Both the position numbers and the translations under genes were made by a program. 56,717 bases of DNA, from NCBI GenBank assembly GCA_947371955.1, contig CANBRQ010000008.1, forward strand, positions 1 through 56,717, read 5' to 3'. Within the stretch, counting starts at the first letter, position 1, and each line of letters starts with the position of its first letter. The notes under the pieces were generated by a model. It made no database searches. It had not been told where the DNA came from and saw only the letters and a list, made by a program, of their open reading frames with translations. Shown here piece by piece: positions 26,666 to 34,565 of this stretch. This stretch comes from Paracoccaceae bacterium. Its GTDB lineage: Bacteria > Pseudomonadota > Alphaproteobacteria > Rhodobacterales > Rhodobacteraceae.

Positions 26666-28198
26666 ATGCGTCTGGTGATCCGTGTCGACGGCTCGGCCAT
26701 GATAGGCGGCGGACATGTCATGCGCTGTCTGACCTTGGCGGAGCGTCTGAAAGAGCGTGGGCATCACCTGCACTTCGTGACGGTTGCGGCGCCGGAAGGC
26801 GACATGGTCCCCCGCATACAAGCGGCGGGTTTTGAAGTGACGTCGCTGCACCCGTCACCAGTGCGCCTGTCAAAGGATGGTCCGCCGCATCTGCACTTCC
26901 TGTCGTTGGACTGGCAAGAGGACGCACGCCAGACAGGGCAAGTATGTGCGGCGATGGACCCGGATTGGCTGATCTGGGACCACTATGGACTGGATGCGCG
27001 CTGGGTGAATTCGGTTCGGGCTGCAGGCTCTGCCCGGCTGCGGGTGATGGTGATCGACGATCTGGATGACCGCCCGCTTGGGTCAGACTTGCTGCTGGAT
27101 CAGACTCGCCTTGCCCCGGCGCCGCTGCGGTTCCCGGTGCTGGCCGTCCTGACGGGGCCGCATTTCGCCCTGCTACGACCAGAGTTTGCCGCCCTGCGCC
27201 CGCAAGCGCTGGCCCTGCGCGACGGGCTGGTCTCCCGCGTGCTGATCGCTCCGGGGATGGGGGATATGGCAAATCTCGCCCCACGCGCCCTGCGGGCGCT
27301 TGAGGCCTTTCCCATACTGGAGGCCGAGGTCGTGATGGGCAGCGCCAGCCAAAGTCGGGCCGAGGTCGAGGCTTTGGTGGCCGCGAACCCGCGCTTTGGG
27401 CTGACGCTGGACGCCACCGACATGGCCACCCGGATGGCCCGGGCCGATCTTTGCATCGGTGCGGGCGGGACCACCACATGGGAGCGTTGTTGCCTTGGCC
27501 TGCCTTCGGTGCTGGTGGCGGTGGCGGCCAACCAGCAGGGCACGCTGAAGGCCATCGCCAAGGCGGGCGCGGCCGAGACGCTTGCTTTGACCGAATGGCA
27601 GGACGAGGGCCGCCTGACGCAGGCCATCGCAGCAGCCGTTCACCGTGCGGCAGACCTCGCCAAAGCGTCTGCCGCGCTGGTCGATGGACTTGGCGCCACC
27701 CGAGTGGCCGAGGTGCTGGAGGGCCATCTGCGCCCCGTGACGCCCGATGATGCGGAACTGCTGTTTACCTGGCGCAATCGCCCTCGGATCCGCGCCTTGA
27801 GCCTCACTCAGGTCCCGCTGGAGTGGCCCACGCATCGCGACTGGGTTGCGCGGGCAGCCGAGCAGAAGGATGGCCTTTGGCTGATCTATGCCGAAGGCAA
27901 GCGCGAATTGGGTCACATTAACGCGCGCCGCAATGAGCATGACTGGACCTGGGGATTCTACATTGGCGAGGATACCGCACCCAAAGGTGCCGGGCGCCGG
28001 ATGCTGGCCGCCTTCCTGCGATTGCTGGTCGCCCGAGACGATTTTGACACCTTGTCTGCCGTTGTGCGGCGCGGCAACGCGGCCTCTGAGGCGCTGCATA
28101 GGGGATTTGGCTTTCGCGAGACGGCCTTGGATGACCCTGATCTTCTTGCCTTCACTCTGTCCAGATGCGATTTAGCGCAAAGATACGCCTTCACCTGA
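26666..28198 (+). CDS. pseG/pseH: PseG-PseH fusion: UDP-sugar hydrolase plus N-acetyltransferase
   Basis: 510 residues. Residues 1 to about 350 are a PseG-type hydrolase of GT-B fold (RVDGSAMIGGGHVMRCLTLA, LIWDHYGLDARW, DDLDDRPLGSDLLLDQT, IGAGGTTTWERCCLGLPS). It removes UDP from the diacetamido-trideoxy-altropyranose intermediate of pseudaminic acid. Residues about 355-510 are a GNAT acetyltransferase of PseH type (LRPVTPDDAELLFTWRNRPR, LGHINARRNEHDWTWGFYIG), which acetylates the 4-amino group one step earlier. Fusing two consecutive steps could channel the intermediate. The frame is open well upstream, but the ATG at 26666 begins the conserved PseG N-terminus. PseI follows 14 bases later. 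Confidence 0.88.
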   Translation: MRLVIRVDGSAMIGGGHVMRCLTLAERLKERGHHLHFVTVAAPEGDMVPRIQAAGFEVTSLHPSPVRLSKDGPPHLHFLSLDWQEDARQTGQVCAAMDPDWLIWDHYGLDARWVNSVRAAGSARLRVMVIDDLDDRPLGSDLLLDQTRLAPAPLRFPVLAVLTGPHFALLRPEFAALRPQALALRDGLVSRVLIAPGMGDMANLAPRALRALEAFPILEAEVVMGSASQSRAEVEALVAANPRFGLTLDATDMATRMARADLCIGAGGTTTWERCCLGLPSVLVAVAANQQGTLKAIAKAGAAETLALTEWQDEGRLTQAIAAAVHRAADLAKASAALVDGLGATRVAEVLEGHLRPVTPDDAELLFTWRNRPRIRALSLTQVPLEWPTHRDWVARAAEQKDGLWLIYAEGKRELGHINARRNEHDWTWGFYIGEDTAPKGAGRRMLAAFLRLLVARDDFDTLSAVVRRGNAASEALHRGFGFRETALDDPDLLAFTLSRCDLAQRYAFT

Positions 28199-28212
28199 CA
28201 AGGAACGCCCGC

Positions 28213-29271
28213 ATGTCACAGCCCTTTGCCATCGCCGGGCGTCCGATCGGACTGGACCACGCGCCTTATATCATCGCTGAACTGTCGGGAAACCATAACG
28301 GCGATCTGGATCGTGCGCTGGCGCTGGTGGATGCCGCTGCGGCCTCGGGGGCGGATGCGGTCAAGCTGCAGACCTATACCGCGGACACGATCACCATCGA
28401 CTGTGACCGGCCCGAGTTCCGCATCAATGGCGGTCTGTGGGATGGCCGCAGCCTGCATGAACTGTACCGCGAAGCCTCGACCCCGTGGGAGTGGCACGCC
28501 GCGCTGTTTGCCCGCGCCAAGGGGCATGGGTTGCACTGCTTCTCTTCGCCGTTCGATCCGACGGCGGTGGATTTTCTGGCGGCGCTGGACGCCCCGGCCT
28601 ACAAGATCGCCTCATTCGAACTGGTAGATACGCCGCTGATCCGCAAGGTCGCCGCCCAAGGCCGCCCGATGATCATGTCGACCGGCATCGCGAACTTTGC
28701 CGAGATTGAAGACGCCCTGCGCGCTGCGCGCGAGGGTGGCGCGCAGCAGATCGCCCTGCTCCATTGCATTTCAGCCTATCCCGCCAAGCCTGAAGAGATG
28801 CGGCTGGGCACCATCGCGATGCTAGGCGATGCCTTTGGCGTGCCGATTGGCCTGTCGGACCACACCCTGGGGTCGGCCGTTGCTGTGGCCTCAATTGCCC
28901 GTGGTGCGGTCATCATTGAAAAGCACCTGACGCTGGCCCGCGCCGATGGCGGACCGGATGCCGAATTCTCGCTGGAACCAATGGAGTTCCGCCAACTGGT
29001 CGCCGATTGCCGGATGGCCCATGCAGCACTTGGTGGCCCCCTGCATGACCGCAAGGGCGTGGGCGGCGCCAACGCGCAGTTCCGCCGCTCGTTGTATGTC
29101 GTCGCCGATGTGACGGCGGGGGAAGTCGTGACAGAGGCGCATGTCCGCTCGATCCGCCCGGGTCTTGGCCTGCCGCCGAAACACCTGCCCGAGGTTCTGG
29201 GCCGCCCCGCTGCCCGCGATCTGACCCGGGGCGAGCCGTTGGACTGGTCGATGCTCGGGCAGCGTCAATGA
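28213..29271 (+). CDS. pseI: Pseudaminic acid synthase
   Basis: 352 residues of the NeuB family. Motifs: YIIAELSGNHNGDLDRAL, DAVKLQTYTADTITIDC, CFSSPFDPTAVDFLAAL, LLHCISAYPAKPEEMRLG, IGLSDHTLGS and IIEKHLTLARADGGPDAEFS. It ends with an SAF/antifreeze-like domain (RRSLYVVADVTAGEVVTEAH). It condenses the PseG product with phosphoenolpyruvate. ELSGNHNG and the order of neighbours fit PseI better than sialic or legionaminic acid synthases. The ATG at 28213 lies 14 bases after the fused PseG-PseH gene. Confidence 0.92.
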   Translation: MSQPFAIAGRPIGLDHAPYIIAELSGNHNGDLDRALALVDAAAASGADAVKLQTYTADTITIDCDRPEFRINGGLWDGRSLHELYREASTPWEWHAALFARAKGHGLHCFSSPFDPTAVDFLAALDAPAYKIASFELVDTPLIRKVAAQGRPMIMSTGIANFAEIEDALRAAREGGAQQIALLHCISAYPAKPEEMRLGTIAMLGDAFGVPIGLSDHTLGSAVAVASIARGAVIIEKHLTLARADGGPDAEFSLEPMEFRQLVADCRMAHAALGGPLHDRKGVGGANAQFRRSLYVVADVTAGEVVTEAHVRSIRPGLGLPPKHLPEVLGRPAARDLTRGEPLDWSMLGQRQ

Positions 29272-29383
29272 CCCTGCAGCAGACCGGCCTGTCCAGCGCG
29301 AGGACCTCCGGCACGGCGCGTAGGGCACGCTGGACGCTTGCGCGGGCAAAGGCAGGCCTTTTTAGTATTCAAACCTGCCACCC

Positions 29384-31339
29384 ATGAAGTTCCGGGCCGA
29401 CATCGAGGGCTTACGCGGAGTGGCCGTCCTTGCGGTCATTCTGTTTCATTTCTGGCCTGAGCTCGTTCCGAATGGCTTCCTCGGGGTGGACGTATTCTTT
29501 GTGATTTCCGGCTATGTCATCACCGGGTCGTTTCGGAATTACGCGGACCTTGGTGGCGCAAAGGCGCTTGCAATCTTCTACTCCGGTAGACTTCGGCGTC
29601 TGGCGCCCGCTCTGGTGTTCTGCGTCCTGTTCTTCTCATTGCTGTTTGTGCTGCTGGTTCCCGAGACGACAAAGGTCATTCTGCAGACGGCCGGGCTTTC
29701 GCTGGTTGGCCTGTCGAACATCTTGCTCTACTCGAATGCGACGAATTACTTTGGTCTTGATGGCAGGCTCAATCCGTTTACCCACACGTGGAGTCTTGCC
29801 GTCGAAGAGCAATTCTATCTGTTCTATCCGCTTTTCCTGATTTTCTTTACCCGCCGGAGCCGGCCCTTGCTGGCCTCTGCGCAGAGGATCATTGTAACGC
29901 TTGCCGTCGCCACTGCGGCTTCCTACGCCTCATTTGTCTACTTTTCCGCAGTTCAACCGATGGCGGCCTTTTACCTTGCTCCGATGCGCTTTTGGCAAAT
30001 CTCCATCGGTTGCCTGATCAACCTTCTGGGTGCTCGCCTGCATGGTTCGGCGGGGCAAGGATGGCTGTTGGGAGGCGCTGCAATTGTCTTGCCTATCTTG
30101 CTTCTGGGCCACTACGACGGCGGCGTTGTGGCAACAACCTTGTCGTGTGGCGCGGTTGCGATCCTGCTCGCCTTCGGTTCCGACAATGGGCGCAGCCTTC
30201 CGGTCAGGACCCTGACCCTAGCGCCGATCAGGTTTGTGGGAAGGATCTCTTATTCTCTCTATCTCTATCATTGGCCGTACTTCCTGATTTTTGGCCACAC
30301 AGTCGGGCATTCAACGATCACCACGCTTTTGGCGGCGCTGTTGACGTTTCCGTCCGCTGTATTCTCCCGAGAGGTGTTCGAGAAGCGATGGCGCGAGAAT
30401 CTGACACGTCATGCGCCGCGCCGCATCATAATCTCCGGGGCGATATCCCTGGTGACTGCCATGCTGTTGATCGGCGCGGTCTTTCCTGTCATCGCCAAAT
30501 CTTACAGTTCTGTCCTAGCGCGGGCCATCGACATCAAGCCGGTCGAGAGTTGGCCTGTCGTAAAATGCCATGGTGCCGAGGCTTTGAAGGAGTTTGCTGA
30601 TCCGCTGGTTTCTTGCCTCGGCCGTGCTCCGGATACGAGGCGGACCGTCTTCATTGTCGGAGACAGTCACGCGGCAGAGATGACATTCCCGTTTCAAACC
30701 CTCGCCGATCAGCACAGTTTCGCCGTTGATTTCATCAACACAGAGTCGAAGGCTGACTTCCCCTATGCATTTTTCACGGATGGTCCTGTTTCCGGGGACA
30801 AGGTACTGAAGCAGATCATGATGGTCGCCGATCGAGGGGATATTCTGGTGATCGCCTTCCACCGTGGCCGTCTGAATGAAACACGCGATGCGCAAATCGC
30901 GCTGGATCAGCCCGTCGAGATTAACGATCAAGAGAAAAATTTCCTCTCGAACATGCGCCAGTGGCTGCCGAAATTGGGTGGAATCGGTGTCAAGGTTCTT
31001 CTGATGAAAGACACCCCGCTTTTGGCTTCTGTGATCCCGGTGGAAAGCTGCGCCATTCAGGCGAAAGTCTATGGTCAAAACTCCTGCCGGGTGGCCTTTG
31101 CACAGGATGATCACACAAGAACGCGACAGACCCGGATATTCAACACGCTCCAGCAAGAGTTTCCCGGTGATGTCGCCGTCTTTGATCCTGCCCCGTCGCT
31201 GTTTTCCGATGGTCAATTCGATCCGGTGCGCCCGGACGGATCGTATCGCATGATGGACTGGAATCATTTGTCAGTGACAGAGGCGAAAACCTTGGCGGTG
31301 CCGATCTGGGCGATGATCCAACGCGCCGGTTTCTGGTGA
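29384..31339 (+). CDS. Acyltransferase-3 family membrane O-acyltransferase with SGNH domain
   Basis: 651 residues. The N-terminal 370 residues hold about ten membrane helices and the Acyl_transf_3/OafA landmarks: FRADIEGLRGVAVLAVILFH, FLGVDVFFVISGYVITG, RLRRLAPALVFC, and THTWSLAVEEQFYLFYPLFL. The C-terminal periplasmic part has an SGNH core with nucleophile Ser in VFIVGDSHAAEMTFP and the Asp-His pair in MMDWNHLSV. Such proteins O-acetylate lipopolysaccharide, capsule or peptidoglycan outside the inner membrane. Between pseI and pseC it probably acetylates the nonulosonic acid or the glycan carrying it. Confidence 0.9.
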   Translation: MKFRADIEGLRGVAVLAVILFHFWPELVPNGFLGVDVFFVISGYVITGSFRNYADLGGAKALAIFYSGRLRRLAPALVFCVLFFSLLFVLLVPETTKVILQTAGLSLVGLSNILLYSNATNYFGLDGRLNPFTHTWSLAVEEQFYLFYPLFLIFFTRRSRPLLASAQRIIVTLAVATAASYASFVYFSAVQPMAAFYLAPMRFWQISIGCLINLLGARLHGSAGQGWLLGGAAIVLPILLLGHYDGGVVATTLSCGAVAILLAFGSDNGRSLPVRTLTLAPIRFVGRISYSLYLYHWPYFLIFGHTVGHSTITTLLAALLTFPSAVFSREVFEKRWRENLTRHAPRRIIISGAISLVTAMLLIGAVFPVIAKSYSSVLARAIDIKPVESWPVVKCHGAEALKEFADPLVSCLGRAPDTRRTVFIVGDSHAAEMTFPFQTLADQHSFAVDFINTESKADFPYAFFTDGPVSGDKVLKQIMMVADRGDILVIAFHRGRLNETRDAQIALDQPVEINDQEKNFLSNMRQWLPKLGGIGVKVLLMKDTPLLASVIPVESCAIQAKVYGQNSCRVAFAQDDHTRTRQTRIFNTLQQEFPGDVAVFDPAPSLFSDGQFDPVRPDGSYRMMDWNHLSVTEAKTLAVPIWAMIQRAGFW

Positions 31340-31341
31340 TG

Positions 31342-31365
31342 CGGAAACCGATTCGCCGTTTTCCG
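31342..31365. terminator. Weak hairpin between convergent genes
   Basis: CGGAAA / TTTCCG with one extra C-G pair across a bulge lies in the 31-base gap between the acyltransferase (+) and pseC (-) stop codons. The stem is short, so this is only a candidate bidirectional terminator. Confidence 0.3.
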
Positions 31366-31370
31366 AGGCC

Positions 31371-32519
31371 TCAGGTCGTTGCCAAGGCCGCAGCCAGTGC
31401 CGCCGCGACGCGGTCTTGATCCGCTTCGGTCAGCCCGTAATAGATCGGCAGGCTGATCGCGTGGCGGTAATAAGCTTCAGCCACCGGGAAATCGCCCCAG
31501 GCAAAGCCCCGCGCCTGCCAGAAGGGCTGCGTGTGGACCGGGATGTAATGCACATTCACGCCGATCCCGGCAGCGCGGAGTTCGGGGAAGATCCGGTCCC
31601 GTTCGGGGACCTGCACCGGGTAAAGGTGCAGTGCCGAGTAGCTGTCGGGCGATTGTGCGGGAAGGGTGACCGGCAGATCGGCCAGCAGAGCGTCGTAGCG
31701 CTGAGCCAAAGCGTGGCGGCGTGCCACGAATTCCTGCAGCCGGGTCAGTTGCGACAGGCCTAGGGCCGCCTGCAACTCGGTCATGCGGTAGTTGTAGCCC
31801 AAGGCGACCTGCTCGTAATACCAACCCCGCGGCACGGTCTCGGCCTGCATCAGCCCAGGTTCTCGCGTCACGCCATGAGAGCGGTACAGTTGCATCCGCG
31901 CGGCCAGTTCGGAATCGTTGGTGGTGGCCAGACCACCCTCTGCGGTGGTGATGATCTTGACCGGGTGAAAGGAGAACACGGTGATATCGGAATGCGCGCA
32001 GTTACCGATCGGCTGGTTGCGATACGACCCTCCGATGGCATGCGAGGCATCCTCGATCACCCGCACGCCATAGCGGCGCGCCAGAGTGCCAATCTCGACC
32101 ATATCCGCGCTTTGGCCGGCGAAATGCACGGGGATCAGGACCTTGGGCAGCTTGCCCTCGGCTTCAGCAGTCGCCAGCTTGGCGGCCAGTGCAGAAACAG
32201 ACATGCAATAGGTTGCGCTGTCTATGTCGACGAAATCCACCGTCGCGCCGCAATACAACCCGACATTGGCGGAAGCCACGAAGGTGTTGGGCACCGTCCA
32301 AAGCACATCACCCGGCCCCAGTTCCAGCGCCATACAGGCGATGTGCAGGGCTGAGGTGGCCGAGTTTACCGCCACACCGTGCGCGGCACCAACCTCGGCA
32401 CAGATCGCCGCTTCGAACTTCGGCACCGCAGGGCCTTGGGTCAGGAAATCAGACCGCAGAACATCAACCACCGCATCGATATCGGTTTGCGAAATGTCCT
32501 GACGGCCATAAGGAATCAT
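31371..32519 (-). CDS. pseC: UDP-4-amino-4,6-dideoxy-N-acetyl-beta-L-altrosamine transaminase
   Basis: 382 residues of the DegT/DnrJ/EryC1 aminotransferase family. MIPYGRQDISQTDIDAVVDV and LRSDFLTQGPAVPKFEAAIC are a typical PseC N-terminus. The PLP-Lys is in FSFHPVKIITTAEGG, with EDASHAIGGSY upstream and YNYRMTELQAALGLSQL downstream. It aminates C4 of the keto sugar made by PseB. Its ATG shares one base with the pseB stop (TGATG), so the two are translationally coupled. Confidence 0.92.
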   Translation of the reverse strand: MIPYGRQDISQTDIDAVVDVLRSDFLTQGPAVPKFEAAICAEVGAAHGVAVNSATSALHIACMALELGPGDVLWTVPNTFVASANVGLYCGATVDFVDIDSATYCMSVSALAAKLATAEAEGKLPKVLIPVHFAGQSADMVEIGTLARRYGVRVIEDASHAIGGSYRNQPIGNCAHSDITVFSFHPVKIITTAEGGLATTNDSELAARMQLYRSHGVTREPGLMQAETVPRGWYYEQVALGYNYRMTELQAALGLSQLTRLQEFVARRHALAQRYDALLADLPVTLPAQSPDSYSALHLYPVQVPERDRIFPELRAAGIGVNVHYIPVHTQPFWQARGFAWGDFPVAEAYYRHAISLPIYYGLTEADQDRVAAALAAALATT

Positions 32520-33517
32520 CAGAATTGCCCGATCTTTTCAGCGTTGTCCGTCATCCACTGCTGCAAATCCTCGATCGGCATCCAAGCGGCGTTGTTGTCC
32601 GAGGAATAGGCGAAATTCTCGGCAACGGCGCGGCCGTCGCGGATGCGGACCGGGTCTTTCGACCAGTTGTGGATCGCCGGGATGATCTTGAAATGCTCGT
32701 CATATTCATAGGTGTGAGGCGCGTCCTCGACCCCGATCATCTGTTCGTGCAGCTTCTCGCCGGGCCGGATGCCGACCGTCTCATGCGCTGACCCCGGAGC
32801 CACCGCGCGGGCGATGTCGACGATATTCATCGACGGGATCTTCTTCACATAGATCTCGCCGCCGACCATGTCATCAAAGGCATGCCAGACAAGTTCTACA
32901 CCCTGTTCCAGCGAGATCATGAAGCGGGTCATCCGCGGGTCGGTGATCGGGATGACACCCTTGTCCTTGATCGACAGGAAGAACGGAATGACCGACCCGC
33001 GCGAGCCCATGACATTGCCATAGCGCACCACCGAGAAACGGCACTTGTCCGCGCCGGAGTAAGAATTGCCCGCGACAAACAGCTTGTCGGAGCAAAGCTT
33101 CGTCGCGCCATACAAGTTGATCGGGGCCGAGGCCTTGTCGGTCGACAGCGCCACGCAGCGTTTGACACCCTTGTCGATGCAGGCGTCGATCACGTTCATG
33201 GCGCCATTGATGTTGGTCTTCACACACTCGAAGGGGTTGTATTCCGCCGTGGGCACGATCTTGGTGGCGGCGGCATGGACCACAAAATCAACCCCGTCCA
33301 TCGCGCGGTACAGCCTGTCACGGTCGCGCACGTCGCCGATGAAGAAGCGCACCTCCGGCAGGTGACCGTAAAGCTTGGCCATCTCCCACTGCTTCATCTC
33401 GTCACGCGAGTAGATGATGATGCGGCGTGGCTTGTATTTGGCCAGCGTCATCGGCACGAAGCGAGAGCCGAAGGACCCAGTGCCGCCGGTCAGAAGAATG
33501 GTAGATCCGGTCAGCAT
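32519..33517 (-). CDS. pseB: UDP-N-acetylglucosamine 4,6-dehydratase (inverting)
   Basis: 332 residues, extended SDR of the PseB/FlaA1 type. Cofactor motif ILLTGGTGSFGSRFVPMTLA; YSRDEMKQWEMAKLYG; catalytic segment STDKASAPINLYGATKLCSD with the Tyr-Lys pair; later RMTRFMISLEQGVELVW. It removes water and inverts C5 of UDP-GlcNAc, the first step to pseudaminic acid. The ATG at 33517 with AAGGAG nine bases upstream is preferred to one 17 codons earlier, because MLTGSTILLTGG is the expected family start. It leads a two-gene operon with pseC, divergent from the aldo/keto reductase operon. Confidence 0.93.
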   Translation of the reverse strand: MLTGSTILLTGGTGSFGSRFVPMTLAKYKPRRIIIYSRDEMKQWEMAKLYGHLPEVRFFIGDVRDRDRLYRAMDGVDFVVHAAATKIVPTAEYNPFECVKTNINGAMNVIDACIDKGVKRCVALSTDKASAPINLYGATKLCSDKLFVAGNSYSGADKCRFSVVRYGNVMGSRGSVIPFFLSIKDKGVIPITDPRMTRFMISLEQGVELVWHAFDDMVGGEIYVKKIPSMNIVDIARAVAPGSAHETVGIRPGEKLHEQMIGVEDAPHTYEYDEHFKIIPAIHNWSKDPVRIRDGRAVAENFAYSSDNNAAWMPIEDLQQWMTDNAEKIGQF

Positions 33518-33683
33518 GGCGCGCTCCTTGGGGGTCGGTTCCTGCGCGGGATGCCTGCCGCGCGACATCCTTTGTGTCTAGTGCCAGTCCGTGCTCTTGT
33601 CCACAGCACCCCAAGCCGGTGGGAGGGGCCTTGCCTTCGGGCGGGCTTGCGTATTTCATCCCAGCTGGATGCCGGAGAGCCAG

Positions 33684-34565
33684 ATGACCACAGTGACGCC
33701 GCGCCTGGCGCTTGGGACCGTGCAGTTCGGGCTGGCTTACGGTGTGTCCAACACGCAGGGTCGCCCGGATGAGGCGGAAGTGGCCGCCATTCTGACGCTG
33801 GCAAGGGGGCAAGGGGTCGATACGCTCGACACTGCCCCGGCCTATGGCGAAAGCGAGGCGGTGCTGGGCCGGGTGGGAACGGCCATGTTCCGCGTCATCT
33901 CTAAGGTGCCGAAACTGCCCGCCGACCTGCCCGATGTGCGGGGCTTCATCCTCGCCGGGGTGCGGGAAAGTCTGGCCCGGCTGGGCCTGCTGCGCCTGCA
34001 GGGGCTTTTGCTGCATGACCCCGAGGATCTGACCTCCGCCCGTGGCCCGGTGATCCGCGACGCGGTGCTGGAGGCGCAGGCGCTGGGGTTGGTGGAAAAG
34101 GTCGGCCTGTCGATCTATGCCCCCGATCGGCTGGAGGCCTTCACCAAACTGCTGACACCGCAGATCGTGCAGGCGCCGTTCAACATCCTTGACCAGCGGC
34201 TGGTGGCCTCGGGCTGGGCCGACCGGCTGCAGGCGATGGGGGCCGAGGTGCACGTGCGGTCGGCCTTCCTGCAAGGGCTGCTGCTGTTTCCGCCCTCGGC
34301 AAGGCCTGCGAAGTTCGCCTCTTATGGCGCGGTCTGGCAGGCTTGGGACCGGTGGCTTGCAGCTACCGGCCTGTCCCCGCTAGAGGCCTGCCTGCGCTTT
34401 GTGGCGATGCATCGCCAAGTGGACCGCATCGTTGTAGGGGTGAACTCCGCTGCCGAACTCGCCGCCATCGCGGCGGTGGCGGATGCGCCCTTGACCTCCT
34501 TGCCGGATTGGCCCAACGACGTCGAGCCAAGATTGATCGACCCTTCGACGTGGAGCAGCCTGTGA
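33684..34565 (+). CDS. Aldo/keto reductase
   Basis: 293 residues. ALGTVQFGLAYGVSNTQGR is the usual start of the branch found in nonulosonic-acid and spore-coat-sugar loci. The Asp-Tyr pair is in DTLDTAPAYGESEAVLG, the Lys in FRVISKVPKLP and the His in GLLLHDPEDL; all four catalytic-type residues of the family are present. The ATG at 33684 (AGCCAG just upstream is a poor ribosome site) fits the conserved N-terminus. Its stop overlaps the GTG of the next gene (GTGA), so it is coupled to the cytidylyltransferase-aminotransferase fusion and probably works on the same sugar. Confidence 0.85.
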   Translation: MTTVTPRLALGTVQFGLAYGVSNTQGRPDEAEVAAILTLARGQGVDTLDTAPAYGESEAVLGRVGTAMFRVISKVPKLPADLPDVRGFILAGVRESLARLGLLRLQGLLLHDPEDLTSARGPVIRDAVLEAQALGLVEKVGLSIYAPDRLEAFTKLLTPQIVQAPFNILDQRLVASGWADRLQAMGAEVHVRSAFLQGLLLFPPSARPAKFASYGAVWQAWDRWLAATGLSPLEACLRFVAMHRQVDRIVVGVNSAAELAAIAAVADAPLTSLPDWPNDVEPRLIDPSTWSSL

